This document shows positions 1 through 7,800 of a DNA stretch of 28,733 bases, piece after piece. Both the position numbers and the translations under genes were made by a program. Source of the stretch: Ruminococcaceae bacterium UBA1438 (GTDB lineage: Bacteria > Bacillota > Clostridia > Oscillospirales > Acutalibacteraceae). Each line of letters opens with the position of its first letter. Position 1 is the first letter of the stretch. The notes beneath the pieces are model-generated. The model did not search any database and was not told the origin of the DNA. It was given only the letters and a program-made list of their open reading frames with translations. Location of the stretch: contig DCTO01000119.1 in NCBI GenBank assembly GCA_002329285.1, forward strand, positions 1 to 28,733. Reading direction: 5' to 3'.

Positions 1-6
1 AGCGAG

Positions 7-55
7 ATATTTCACAATTTGCTTTAGCAAATTATTTCATATTGCGTAGCAATAT
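7..55. repeat. Short tandem hairpin repeats at the left edge
   Basis: Two hairpin units stand side by side, each preceded by TTTCA (positions 10-14 and 35-39, 25 bases apart). The first has 7-bp arms AATTTGC/GCAAATT (16-22 and 27-33, loop TTTA); the second ATATTGC/GCAATAT (39-45 and 49-55, loop GTA). The array probably continues left of the window. From memory, similar chains of TTTCA-hairpin units occur between genes and near mobile DNA in gut Clostridia; that comparison is unchecked. Confidence 0.6.
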
Positions 56-65
56 TTAATTAATG

Positions 66-97
66 ACAGACCGTTCCTCTTTCGGTCTGTTTTCTTT
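66..97 (+). terminator. Rho-independent terminator of an upstream gene
   Basis: ACAGACCG (66-73) pairs with CGGTCTGT (83-90) around a 9-base loop and runs into a T-rich stretch to 97. It would end a plus-strand transcript entering from the left, so the next gene starts its own transcription unit. Confidence 0.7.
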
Positions 98-155
98 TCC
101 GGATCTGTCTTTACAAATCCTATGCTCGCTGCGCTGCGGACTGTGACATTATTTG

Positions 156-184
156 TTGAATTGATAAGTTTTCTGTGATAAAAT
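156..184 (+). promoter_or_regulatory. Sigma-A-type promoter for the PIN-like gene
   Basis: TTGAAT (156-161), a 17-base spacer and TAAAAT (179-184). Transcription would start near 191, leaving a short leader before the AGGAG ribosome site at 206-210. Confidence 0.6.
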
Positions 185-216
185 AAAACTAAAGTATTTG
201 ATTTGAGGAGAAAATC

Positions 217-789
217 ATGAGCTTATTCTTTGTTGATTTTGAAAATGTCAATTCTCAAGGATTAGAGGGCATATCAAAACTGAATGTCGACAAAAGCGAT
301 AAAATAATTATTTTTTATAGTGATAAAGCTAAATCAATAACGATTGATTTACATAAAGAGCTAGAAAAAACCGAGATTATAAAAGAATACATTAAAGTTA
401 AAGTAGGTACAGCTAACGCGTTGGATTTTCAGCTTTCTTCGTATTTAGGCTCATATATTGAAAGAAGCCACGACAGTCAGTACTATATTATTTCAAAGGA
501 TTTAGGGTTTGATGCTGTATGTTCTTTTTGGAAATCACGCAACATAACAATTAAGCGCATTGATTCCACTTCTTCCATTAACAGAAACAAGGAAGATATA
601 ATAAAAGTGCTTTCCGATATTCTTACTGAGAAAGAAGCAATAAAAGCCTATAAAATAGTTTGCAACTATAAAACCAAACAAGGTATTCACAATAACCTTG
701 TAAAAGCTTTTCCAAGCAAAGATAATAAAAAAGCGTCTGAAATATACAAATTGATTAAACCGCTTATCAAGGACAAGAAGGATAAATAA
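217..789 (+). CDS. PIN-like domain protein (putative RNase)
   Basis: 190 residues, preceded by AGGAG six bases from ATG. The N-terminal two thirds looks like a PIN/NYN-type nuclease fold: a first strand FVDFENV with D7, an ALDFQLSSYLG helix with D70, and a YIISKDLGFDAV strand with D95 and D99. Together these give the acidic cluster expected of a metal-dependent RNase. Residues 135-190 form a lysine-rich helical tail, possibly nucleic-acid binding. Known for the family: many PIN/NYN proteins cut RNA; the target here is unknown and no antitoxin gene is adjacent. The gene is visibly richer in A and T than the operon downstream and has its own promoter and two terminator-like hairpins, which suggests acquired accessory DNA. 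Confident in the fold class, not in a specific role. Confidence 0.75.
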   Translation: MSLFFVDFENVNSQGLEGISKLNVDKSDKIIIFYSDKAKSITIDLHKELEKTEIIKEYIKVKVGTANALDFQLSSYLGSYIERSHDSQYYIISKDLGFDAVCSFWKSRNITIKRIDSTSSINRNKEDIIKVLSDILTEKEAIKAYKIVCNYKTKQGIHNNLVKAFPSKDNKKASEIYKLIKPLIKDKKDK

Positions 790-801
790 AAAATAAAAGA
801 T

Positions 802-838
802 AAAGAAGGTGGATGAGTAAAACTCTTCCACCTTCTTT
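802..838. terminator. 12-bp perfect hairpin after the PIN-like gene
   Basis: Arms at 802-813 and 827-838 are perfectly complementary, with a 13-base loop. It lies 13 bases after the stop codon. The T-run is weak, but the A-rich left arm could also serve a transcript from the other strand. Confidence 0.6.
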
Positions 839-844
839 ATGTAG

Positions 845-870
845 GGCGCCCCTTCGGGAGCGCCTTTTTT
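845..870 (+). terminator. Second terminator with UUCG tetraloop
   Basis: GGCGC...GCGCC stem (845-864) with one internal mismatch, capped by C(UUCG)G and followed by six Ts (865-870). Between here and the next promoter (871-967) I see no gene. Confidence 0.75.
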
Positions 871-967
871 AATAGACAATCGGATTTGCAGGGCTGCGCC
901 CGAATTGGTCTTTCTCCCAACAAGCTCCGATTTAGCAGTTTAAATTGTTAATAATCGGGAATTAATA

Positions 968-996
968 TTGACTTTATAATGTTTTTGTTTTATATT
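968..996 (+). promoter_or_regulatory. Promoter of the VTC-DUF4956-lectin-CotH operon
   Basis: TTGACT (968-973), 17-base spacer, TATATT (991-996), in a very AT-rich stretch. It is the only good promoter seen before the four-gene operon. About 60-70 bases of leader separate it from the first start codon. Confidence 0.6.
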
Positions 997-1067
997 TAGT
1001 TTATATTAATAAATTATTAATAATATTTATACAGGCAGTTACGATTGTAAGGAAAGGGGTGGTGTTT

Positions 1068-1859
1068 TTGGCAATTGCAACCTTTAAAAGGTATGAGAAA
1101 AAATATCTTATCTCAAAGGAAAAGCTTGATGAAATTCTGCCCGTTCTGCTTCAATATATGGATCTTGATGAATACTGCATCGGCGGCAATGAATATCGGA
1201 TTTACAGCATTTATTATGACACGGTGAATCACGACGTTATCAGGCAGAATTCCTCAAAGCCGCGATATAAGGAAAAAATGCGCCTGCGCTCTTATTATGA
1301 CAAGAAGGATCCTGAGGATAAAATCTTTATGGAAATAAAGAAAAAGAGCAATAAGGTTGGCAACAAGCGCAGAATCAAGCTTAAAATCAAAGAGGTTAAG
1401 CCCTTTGTTAACGAGGGCATATTGCCCGAAACGAAGGATTATCTTTCCGCACAGGTGGCAAAGGAGCTGCAGTATTATTTTAAGCGCAACAAGGTTGCCC
1501 CCGCGCTTTACGCTCAGTATGACAGGCTGGCGCTTTTCGGCAAGGAAAACCGTGATTTCCGCATGACCTTTGACCGCAATGTGCGCACGCGGCGCAGCAA
1601 TTTCCAATTCGGCGAAAGCGAGGAGGATGAGCTGCTTCTGCCGGAGGAAATGTATATTATGGAAATCAAAATCCTTGGCGCAATGCCGCTTTGGTTAACC
1701 CACATGCTTTCAGAGCATCAGCTTTTCAGCCGCGGCTTTTCGAAATACGGCTCAAAGTATAAGCAGGATGCAAGGGAGCATAACCTCAAATATCAGCTTC
1801 TTGACAGGGACGGCAACGAGGTTGATTTTGATTATTTCAGTAATTTGGTCTTTGACTAA
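1068..1859 (+). CDS. VTC-domain polyphosphate polymerase family protein
   Basis: 263 residues from TTG at 1068, chosen because the ribosome site GGAAAGGGG (1051-1059) is well spaced from it; GTG codons at 1059 and 1062 overlap or abut that site. The protein shows the tunnel-fold (triphosphate tunnel) pattern of VTC proteins: RYEKKYL at the N terminus, an IYYDT strand, KMRLRSYYD, FMEIKKK followed by NKRRIK, FDRNVRTRR, and a final MEIKILG then FSKYGSKY. The Lys/Arg residues would line the phosphate tunnel and the ExK pairs bind metal. In yeast Vtc4 this fold makes polyphosphate from ATP; bacterial stand-alone homologues are little characterised. There is no SPX domain and no membrane segment, so it would be cytosolic and may act with the membrane protein encoded next. 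Confidence 0.88.
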   Translation: MAIATFKRYEKKYLISKEKLDEILPVLLQYMDLDEYCIGGNEYRIYSIYYDTVNHDVIRQNSSKPRYKEKMRLRSYYDKKDPEDKIFMEIKKKSNKVGNKRRIKLKIKEVKPFVNEGILPETKDYLSAQVAKELQYYFKRNKVAPALYAQYDRLALFGKENRDFRMTFDRNVRTRRSNFQFGESEEDELLLPEEMYIMEIKILGAMPLWLTHMLSEHQLFSRGFSKYGSKYKQDAREHNLKYQLLDRDGNEVDFDYFSNLVFD

Positions 1860-1883
1860 TTGTTATTTTTGGAGGAAAAATTT

Positions 1884-2585
1884 ATGGATTTCATTAATGA
1901 ACTCACGAGCGGCGCAATTGCAGAGGAGCTCACTTTCAAAAGCGTTGCGGTAATTCTTGCATCGTCAATTATTATCGGCTTCATCATCAGCCTCGTTTAT
2001 CTCTTCACCCACCGCAAGGATGGCTACAGCCAGGCGTTCTGCGTGGCGCTTATCCTGCTTTCGCCAATCGTTGCGCTGGTTATTCTTCTCGTCGGCAACA
2101 ATGTTGCAAGGGCATTCAGCCTTGCCGGTGCGTTTGCGTTTATTCGTTTCAGAAGCGCCCCCGGAGACCCGAAGGATATTGCCTTTGTGTTTATGAGCGT
2201 TGTTATGGGCCTTGCCTGCGGCATGGGCTTTTGGCCTTATGCAGCGGTTGCAACCGCCGTTATACTTGCGGTTGTTGTTATTCTGCATCTTACAAATTAT
2301 GCAGGCAAGAAAGCTGAAACTTATACGCTTAAAATCACCGTTCCGGAAACCCTCAATTATGTTGGCGCATTTGATGAGGTGCTGGATAAGTATTGCGCAA
2401 AAAGCAAGCTTTCCGTTATCAAAAGCGTTGATTTCGGCGCGCTTTTTGAGCTTTCTTACACCGTTACGATGAAGGATTCGGCACAGGTTCGCGAATTCCT
2501 TGATGATATTCGCGCAATGAACGGCAATCTTAAGGTTATGCTTTCGGTTGAGGCTCCCGCAGTTAAGAGCTTCCATTTTCAATAA
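1884..2585 (+). CDS. DUF4956 family membrane protein
   Basis: 233 residues from ATG at 1884, preceded by GGAGG (1871-1875) at 8 bases; the in-frame TTG at 1860 lies before that site and is unlikely. There are four hydrophobic segments (about residues 20-42, 52-73, 98-118 and 120-141). Between the second and third lies the conserved-looking block VARAFSLAGAFAFIRFR followed by PGDPKDIAF, typical of DUF4956. About 85 soluble residues at the C terminus form an alpha/beta domain, probably cytoplasmic. The function is unknown. The gene begins 24 bases after the VTC gene and, from memory, this pairing recurs in Clostridia and related bacteria, so it is a plausible membrane partner or exit channel for the VTC product; that role is inference. 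Confidence 0.85.
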   Translation: MDFINELTSGAIAEELTFKSVAVILASSIIIGFIISLVYLFTHRKDGYSQAFCVALILLSPIVALVILLVGNNVARAFSLAGAFAFIRFRSAPGDPKDIAFVFMSVVMGLACGMGFWPYAAVATAVILAVVVILHLTNYAGKKAETYTLKITVPETLNYVGAFDEVLDKYCAKSKLSVIKSVDFGALFELSYTVTMKDSAQVREFLDDIRAMNGNLKVMLSVEAPAVKSFHFQ

Positions 2586-2606
2586 GATATAAAAAACATA
2601 TTTTGC

Positions 2607-2624
2607 CTCCCCTGAAAGGGGGAG
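2607..2624. repeat. GC-rich intergenic hairpin CTCCCC/GGGGAG
   Basis: CTCCCC (2607-2612) and GGGGAG (2619-2624) face each other around a 6-base loop, between the DUF4956 stop and the next ribosome site AAGGA. With its flanks (TTTTGCC...GCCAAT) it resembles the hairpin at 17444-17469 and short TTGCCTCCC-type intergenic repeats of gut Firmicutes. No T-run follows, so it should not stop transcription fully. Confidence 0.5.
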
Positions 2625-2643
2625 CCAATAAGGATGTGATTAT

Positions 2644-4848
2644 ATGGAAAAAGAAAACAAGCTGAAAGCGGCGCTTGCCTCGCTCACAAAGCAGCAGAAA
2701 ATCATCATCGCCGTAACAGCCGCCGTTGTGGTTTCCATTGCGGCGGGCGTTTTTGCCTATGTTCAGCTTTCAAAGGATAAAACCGAATATATCGATGAGC
2801 CGGTAACGGTTATTGCCGATGCTGATGATGAGGATGCATCAATCGTTGAGGATATTGAGCCAAGCAATCTGATTGAAATAACGGATGAAGCGGGCAATAT
2901 TTTAACCCTCATTCCGATTAATGATGTCACAAACACATATATGATCAGCGCCTATATTCTTTCCGCTAAGGACAGCAGCGGAAACGCGATTACGGACACG
3001 GAGCTTATCGGCAAGGTTATCGCCGTTATGGCGGATGACAGCTCGGGCGCTATGGTTTATTCCTTTAAGCTTGATAACGGCAAAAAGGTTTTCCTTGATT
3101 TCTACACAAATGAAAATAAGGATATGGTTGCCGTGCAGAGCTATGATGACGGCAAGCTCTATGAGGTTGAAACAACCAGGGGCGCAAGCGGCTATATTCA
3201 TATGCATCTGAAATCGGCGGACGGCAAAAACCCGATTGAGGTTACCGCAACCGAAAATTCAGACGGCACTTTCACCATCACCGAAAAAGCAAGCGGCACC
3301 GTTGTAACAAACAAAGCCACCAAAACCGGCACGATTGTAACCGAAACCACTCCCATGGGCAGCTCACCTGCTGCTTCAACAGCTTCGGGCGGCTCAGGCA
3401 CAGGCTCAGGCGGCGAAGATCCGCAGCAGGAGCAGGACAGCGTTATCGGCTTTGCGGATTACAGCGAGCTTGCGGATATTAATATTGTTTTAAAGGCAAA
3501 CACAACTGCCGCGGTGGGCGTTGATGTAAATTCACCCATTCAGGATATTGATGCAAAAAGCAAGGCGTATATTTCCGGCGGAGCGCTTTATCTCATCGGC
3601 AACGGAGATTATTATATTTCACAGGAAAGCAGCTCAACCTGGTATGGCAAAATCATCGTTCAGCTCGGCAATCAGGGCCTTGCAAGGGTTCGCCTTGCCG
3701 GGGTTGATATAACCTCAAGCGATTCCTTTGCAATTGAATTTCAGGATACGGACACCGTTATTAACGATACGGACAGCGACGGCGAGGTGCTTGTTTATAA
3801 AAACACCGCCGCAACAAAGAATAATCCGAATGCCGTTCTTTCCTTTGTTGACGGCACAACCAGCAGCTTAACCGCGCATGGCAATTCGGCAAAGGGCAGC
3901 GGCACGATTCACAGCCAGTGCAAGCTTTCAATAAAGGGGCATGGCACGGTTAATATTAACGCAAAGAATAAAAACGGCATCCAGGCGGAGCGCAGCGTTG
4001 CAATTCAGAATTGCACGATGAACGTCACATCCCAAGCTGCAAAGGGCATCCGCGTTAAGGGCACTCTTGATATTGAGGAAAATGCAACAATCACCGTCAA
4101 TTCCGTCGGCGATGCAATCCGTTGCAACACCTTCATTATGGATACGGACGAAAAGGATGCAAACGGCAATAAGGATAAATCAACCGGATCAACGGTAACG
4201 TTAAAGCCCGCCTCCGGCGACGCCTCGCCAACCACGGGCGACGGTATTGACGCGGACGACGCGGTTATTATCCGCGCAGGCGCGCTGAACGTCAGCGTTT
4301 CCTCCGTTAAAGCAAAATGGGGCGTTAAGGTGCGCCGTGTTAATAACGAGGAATTTATTCAGAATATAAACAGCGGCAGCTTCGGCAGCGTTGATTCCGT
4401 TCTTGCGGATGACAGCAATGAATATTATGCCGATGTTGTTCTTAATGAAAAGGAATACCGCGCGCTTGAGGCGGTTGCTTCGGTTTCTCCCTCCTCTGCG
4501 GATTACCAGGGAATCCGCGCCAGTGCGGGTAATGCAGACACCTTCAGAATCACAGGCGGCACGGTTAAGGTTTATGTTCCGCTTGGCAAGAATTCAAAGG
4601 TTATCTCATCAACAAACACCCAGCCTTCAATCAGCGCTTATGCAAACGCACAGCGCTCAATAAATCTTGCGGGCTTCTATTCCTCGGGTGAAGAAAAAAT
4701 TCAGGCAATTCTTTATTCTGGCAGCGACGTCAGCGCATCGGGCAGCTACACGGTTAATTTCGGCCGCTCACGCGCGGGCAAGGCGGGCAATCCCGTTGAT
4801 GTCAGCGTTTCCTTCAGTGGCGGCGTTGCCTATGTAACAGATGTTTAA
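2644..4848 (+). CDS. Membrane-anchored carbohydrate-binding protein (Cthe_2159-like, DUF4353)
   Basis: 734 residues. A single membrane segment (about 20-42) with short lysine-rich cytoplasmic tail anchors it; then an acidic stalk (48-75), a small beta domain (75-225) and a Ser/Gly/Thr linker (239-262). The large C-terminal part (265-734) matches the carbohydrate-binding family typified by Clostridium thermocellum Cthe_2159, a pectin-binding beta-helix. Visible features are the GNGDYYIS strand, the repeated 'IxGxGTVNINAKNKNGIQAE' / 'KGIRVKGTLDIEENATI' type turns, and the DGIDADDAVIIRAG rung typical of a right-handed parallel beta-helix. It would sit outside the cell and bind a polysaccharide. 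Its place between DUF4956 and CotH genes suggests it tethers or presents substrate to the CotH protein; that is inference. Confidence 0.85.
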   Translation: MEKENKLKAALASLTKQQKIIIAVTAAVVVSIAAGVFAYVQLSKDKTEYIDEPVTVIADADDEDASIVEDIEPSNLIEITDEAGNILTLIPINDVTNTYMISAYILSAKDSSGNAITDTELIGKVIAVMADDSSGAMVYSFKLDNGKKVFLDFYTNENKDMVAVQSYDDGKLYEVETTRGASGYIHMHLKSADGKNPIEVTATENSDGTFTITEKASGTVVTNKATKTGTIVTETTPMGSSPAASTASGGSGTGSGGEDPQQEQDSVIGFADYSELADINIVLKANTTAAVGVDVNSPIQDIDAKSKAYISGGALYLIGNGDYYISQESSSTWYGKIIVQLGNQGLARVRLAGVDITSSDSFAIEFQDTDTVINDTDSDGEVLVYKNTAATKNNPNAVLSFVDGTTSSLTAHGNSAKGSGTIHSQCKLSIKGHGTVNINAKNKNGIQAERSVAIQNCTMNVTSQAAKGIRVKGTLDIEENATITVNSVGDAIRCNTFIMDTDEKDANGNKDKSTGSTVTLKPASGDASPTTGDGIDADDAVIIRAGALNVSVSSVKAKWGVKVRRVNNEEFIQNINSGSFGSVDSVLADDSNEYYADVVLNEKEYRALEAVASVSPSSADYQGIRASAGNADTFRITGGTVKVYVPLGKNSKVISSTNTQPSISAYANAQRSINLAGFYSSGEEKIQAILYSGSDVSASGSYTVNFGRSRAGKAGNPVDVSVSFSGGVAYVTDV

Positions 4849-4873
4849 TTTTGATTCGCGCAAATAATCAAAA
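4849..4873 (+). promoter_or_regulatory. AT-rich hairpin between lectin and CotH genes
   Basis: TTTTGATT (4849-4856) pairs with AATCAAAA (4866-4873), placed between the lectin stop codon and the AAGGGG ribosome site of the CotH gene. The stem is weak; it might tune mRNA stability or relative translation within the operon. Confidence 0.35.
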
Positions 4874-4889
4874 TTAAGGGGTAATAATT

Positions 4890-7800
4890 ATGAGAAAGAT
4901 TAAAAAATCAAAAAGGCTTTTAAGCCTTTTGCTTGCAGTGGTGCTGCTTGCAACGGCGTTTGTATTTGCGCCCACTGCGGCCTCCTCCGCAACCAAGGAT
5001 GCGGATTTGGCAACCCTTGATTTCTGGGTTGGGGATTATGATACCACCTCCGGCGGGGAGCTTGGCACGGTGCGCGCGCATTTTCTTGAAGCGGTAACAA
5101 CCACCTATAATCAGGGCGGCGGTACAACAACCGCTCTGCCAAGCAGCGATGTTTATCTTTTCCTGCCCTCCACCATGGATGTTAATGACCTTAAGGTCTT
5201 TTTCACGGGCAGCTCCGCATCGCTTACCTATCCCGTTGAGGGCGGCGGCACCGAAACCGCTTCTTTAACAAGCGGGCAATCAACCGATGCCTTTGCTTAC
5301 GGCATCAGCACGGGCGCTTCCTTCACCTTAACGCTGGACGGCAGCAGCTACACGCTACAGGTTTATAAAAGCGCCGAGGTTGGCACGATTTATTTCACCA
5401 CAACAAGCGGAAACACGGCCAATATTGATTACAGCTCAACAACTAATTCGGAGCACACCGTTTCAGAGGCGGGCACAATCCGCGTTGTTGATGAAAACGG
5501 CGTTGTTAATTACAACGGCATAATGGAAAAAATACAGGGCCGCGGCAACGGCACCTGGGGCAGCGGCGCAAAGCTGCCGTATAACATTAAGCTTGCAACC
5601 TCAACCTCGCTTCTCGGCATGGGCAAGGCAAAGAAATGGGTTTTGCTTGCCAATGCGGGCGACGGCACTTTGATTGACAATCAGCTAACCTATGATTTTT
5701 CAAAATTCATCGGCGTGCAGTATCAGGTTGTCTGCAAGCCTGTTGACGTTTATGCAAACGGCAAATATTTCGGCAGCTATCAGCTTGCCGAAAAGGTTGA
5801 GATTAAATCAAACCGCATCGGCATCAGCGATTCCTATGAGGCGCTGGAGCTTGCAAACGGCACAACGGATGCAAGCGGCGTAACAACCCCCGCTGATTTC
5901 GAAACGATGGAAGCAAACAGCCAAATCACAACCCGCATTATTGATAAGGATAATTCAACCGTAACTCTTTCCGGCAGCTATTCAATTACCACGGCAACGT
6001 CATATGCGCACACCGTCGGCTCAAGGAAATATACGGTAACCTCCTCGGGCGATAATATAACAGACCCTGCGGATTTAACGGGCGGCTATCTTTATGAGCT
6101 TGAAATCAGCCAGCGCTGGCCTGACGGAATGGGCTTCTGCGCTTACAACCGCCAGGGCTGGGCAATTAAGAGCCACGATTACATCAGCCGCCATCAGATT
6201 GATTACAGTTATAATCTGCTTTATGCAATGGGCTCGGCGGTTTATAATAACGGTATTGTTCCGAGCAGCTCAACAACAACAAACTGCTCAAGCCTGACCG
6301 GTGCGTTTCTTCGCGGCGCAACCTCAATAACAAACCCTGCTCCCTGGACCTCAACTGAATATCAGCGCAAGAATTATCAGGGCGCAAAATGGAGCGATAT
6401 TTTAGACGCGGATTCCGCAGTAAAATATTACTGGACCCAGGAATACTTTAAGAATATGGATAGCTCCACCTCATCAACCTATTTCTGGAAGGAAAGCGAT
6501 TCGGTTGATGAAAAGGTTCACGCAGGCCCGGTCTGGGATATGGATAACGCAATCGTTTACGGCAATGAAAGCGCTTCCCGCTGGGGTGCAAGCTATGGTT
6601 CACCTGAAGGCTGGTACACCAAAAACACCCGCATTTACCGCTGGAGAGCGGGGGACAGCACAACCACTTACAGCAGTGATTCCTATGCTCCTTTAAGCTT
6701 TTACGGCGCGCTTGCAACAAACTGCACGGATTTTTGGGAAATGGCAAAGGAGGATTGGTATCACACAATCCGCCCCGCAACCCAAATTCTGCTTGGAAAC
6801 GAAACGGATTCAACCGGCACCTTAAAGAGCGTGCGCGAATATGTTGAAACTATTGCCGCATCAGCCAAAATGAATAATATCCGCTACGGCATTAACAGCG
6901 GCAATTATGATGCAGAAGGCATTATCAGCGGCATTGAAAGCTGGTTTACAAGAAGAAATGCCTTTATTGACGGCGAATTCGGCACGCTTGATATAAGCGC
7001 CGCAACGGTTGACGCTATTCCGAGTTATAATTACACCGGCAGCGAAATCAAGCCGCTCGTAACCGCAACTTACAGCAATTCCGTGCTTGGCACAATTGCG
7101 CTTGAAGAGGGCGTTGATTACACGCTTTCATATTCAAACAACATCAATTCCGGCAGCTCTGCAACCGTAACCCTCGTCGGTGCGGGCAGGTATGCGGGTT
7201 CATCAAAAAACGTCGCCTTCACAATCACGCCAACCGATATTTCGCAGGGCAGCCTTTCAATTTTTGACGGCGCTTATATCGGCGATGAAATCACGCCAAC
7301 CCTGCTTGATGCAAACGGCGTTCAGATAACGGACGGCGTAACTTACGCCTGGTTTGCAGACGGCGCGCAGGTTTCCACCGGCGCAAGCTACACCGTAACG
7401 GATTCCGATGCGGGCAAGATAATCACCGCAACGGCAACCGGAACGGGCACAAACACAACCGGAACAATCAGCAGTAACGAATGCCCGATAACGGGCACCT
7501 CCCGCCCGAGCGGAACGGTTAAGAACATCGCCACCTTCTCATATAAATACGGCGATGACGGCCTCAGCCTCCAGGGCGGCAAAAACAAGGGATATGATGC
7601 AACCGCAGGCGTGCAGAAGGATACGGCAAAGCTTTATGCAAGCGTTGACGGCGCTGACCGCAGCAAGCTTGAATGGAGCGGCTCTGACACCTTCACCCGC
7701 ACGGACGGAACCTCCGGCCAGCAGCCGATTATGAGCGCGTCAAGCAGCACTCCGTGGCAGGAATTCCCGTATTTTGAGATTGCGTTCTCCGCTTCGGGTT

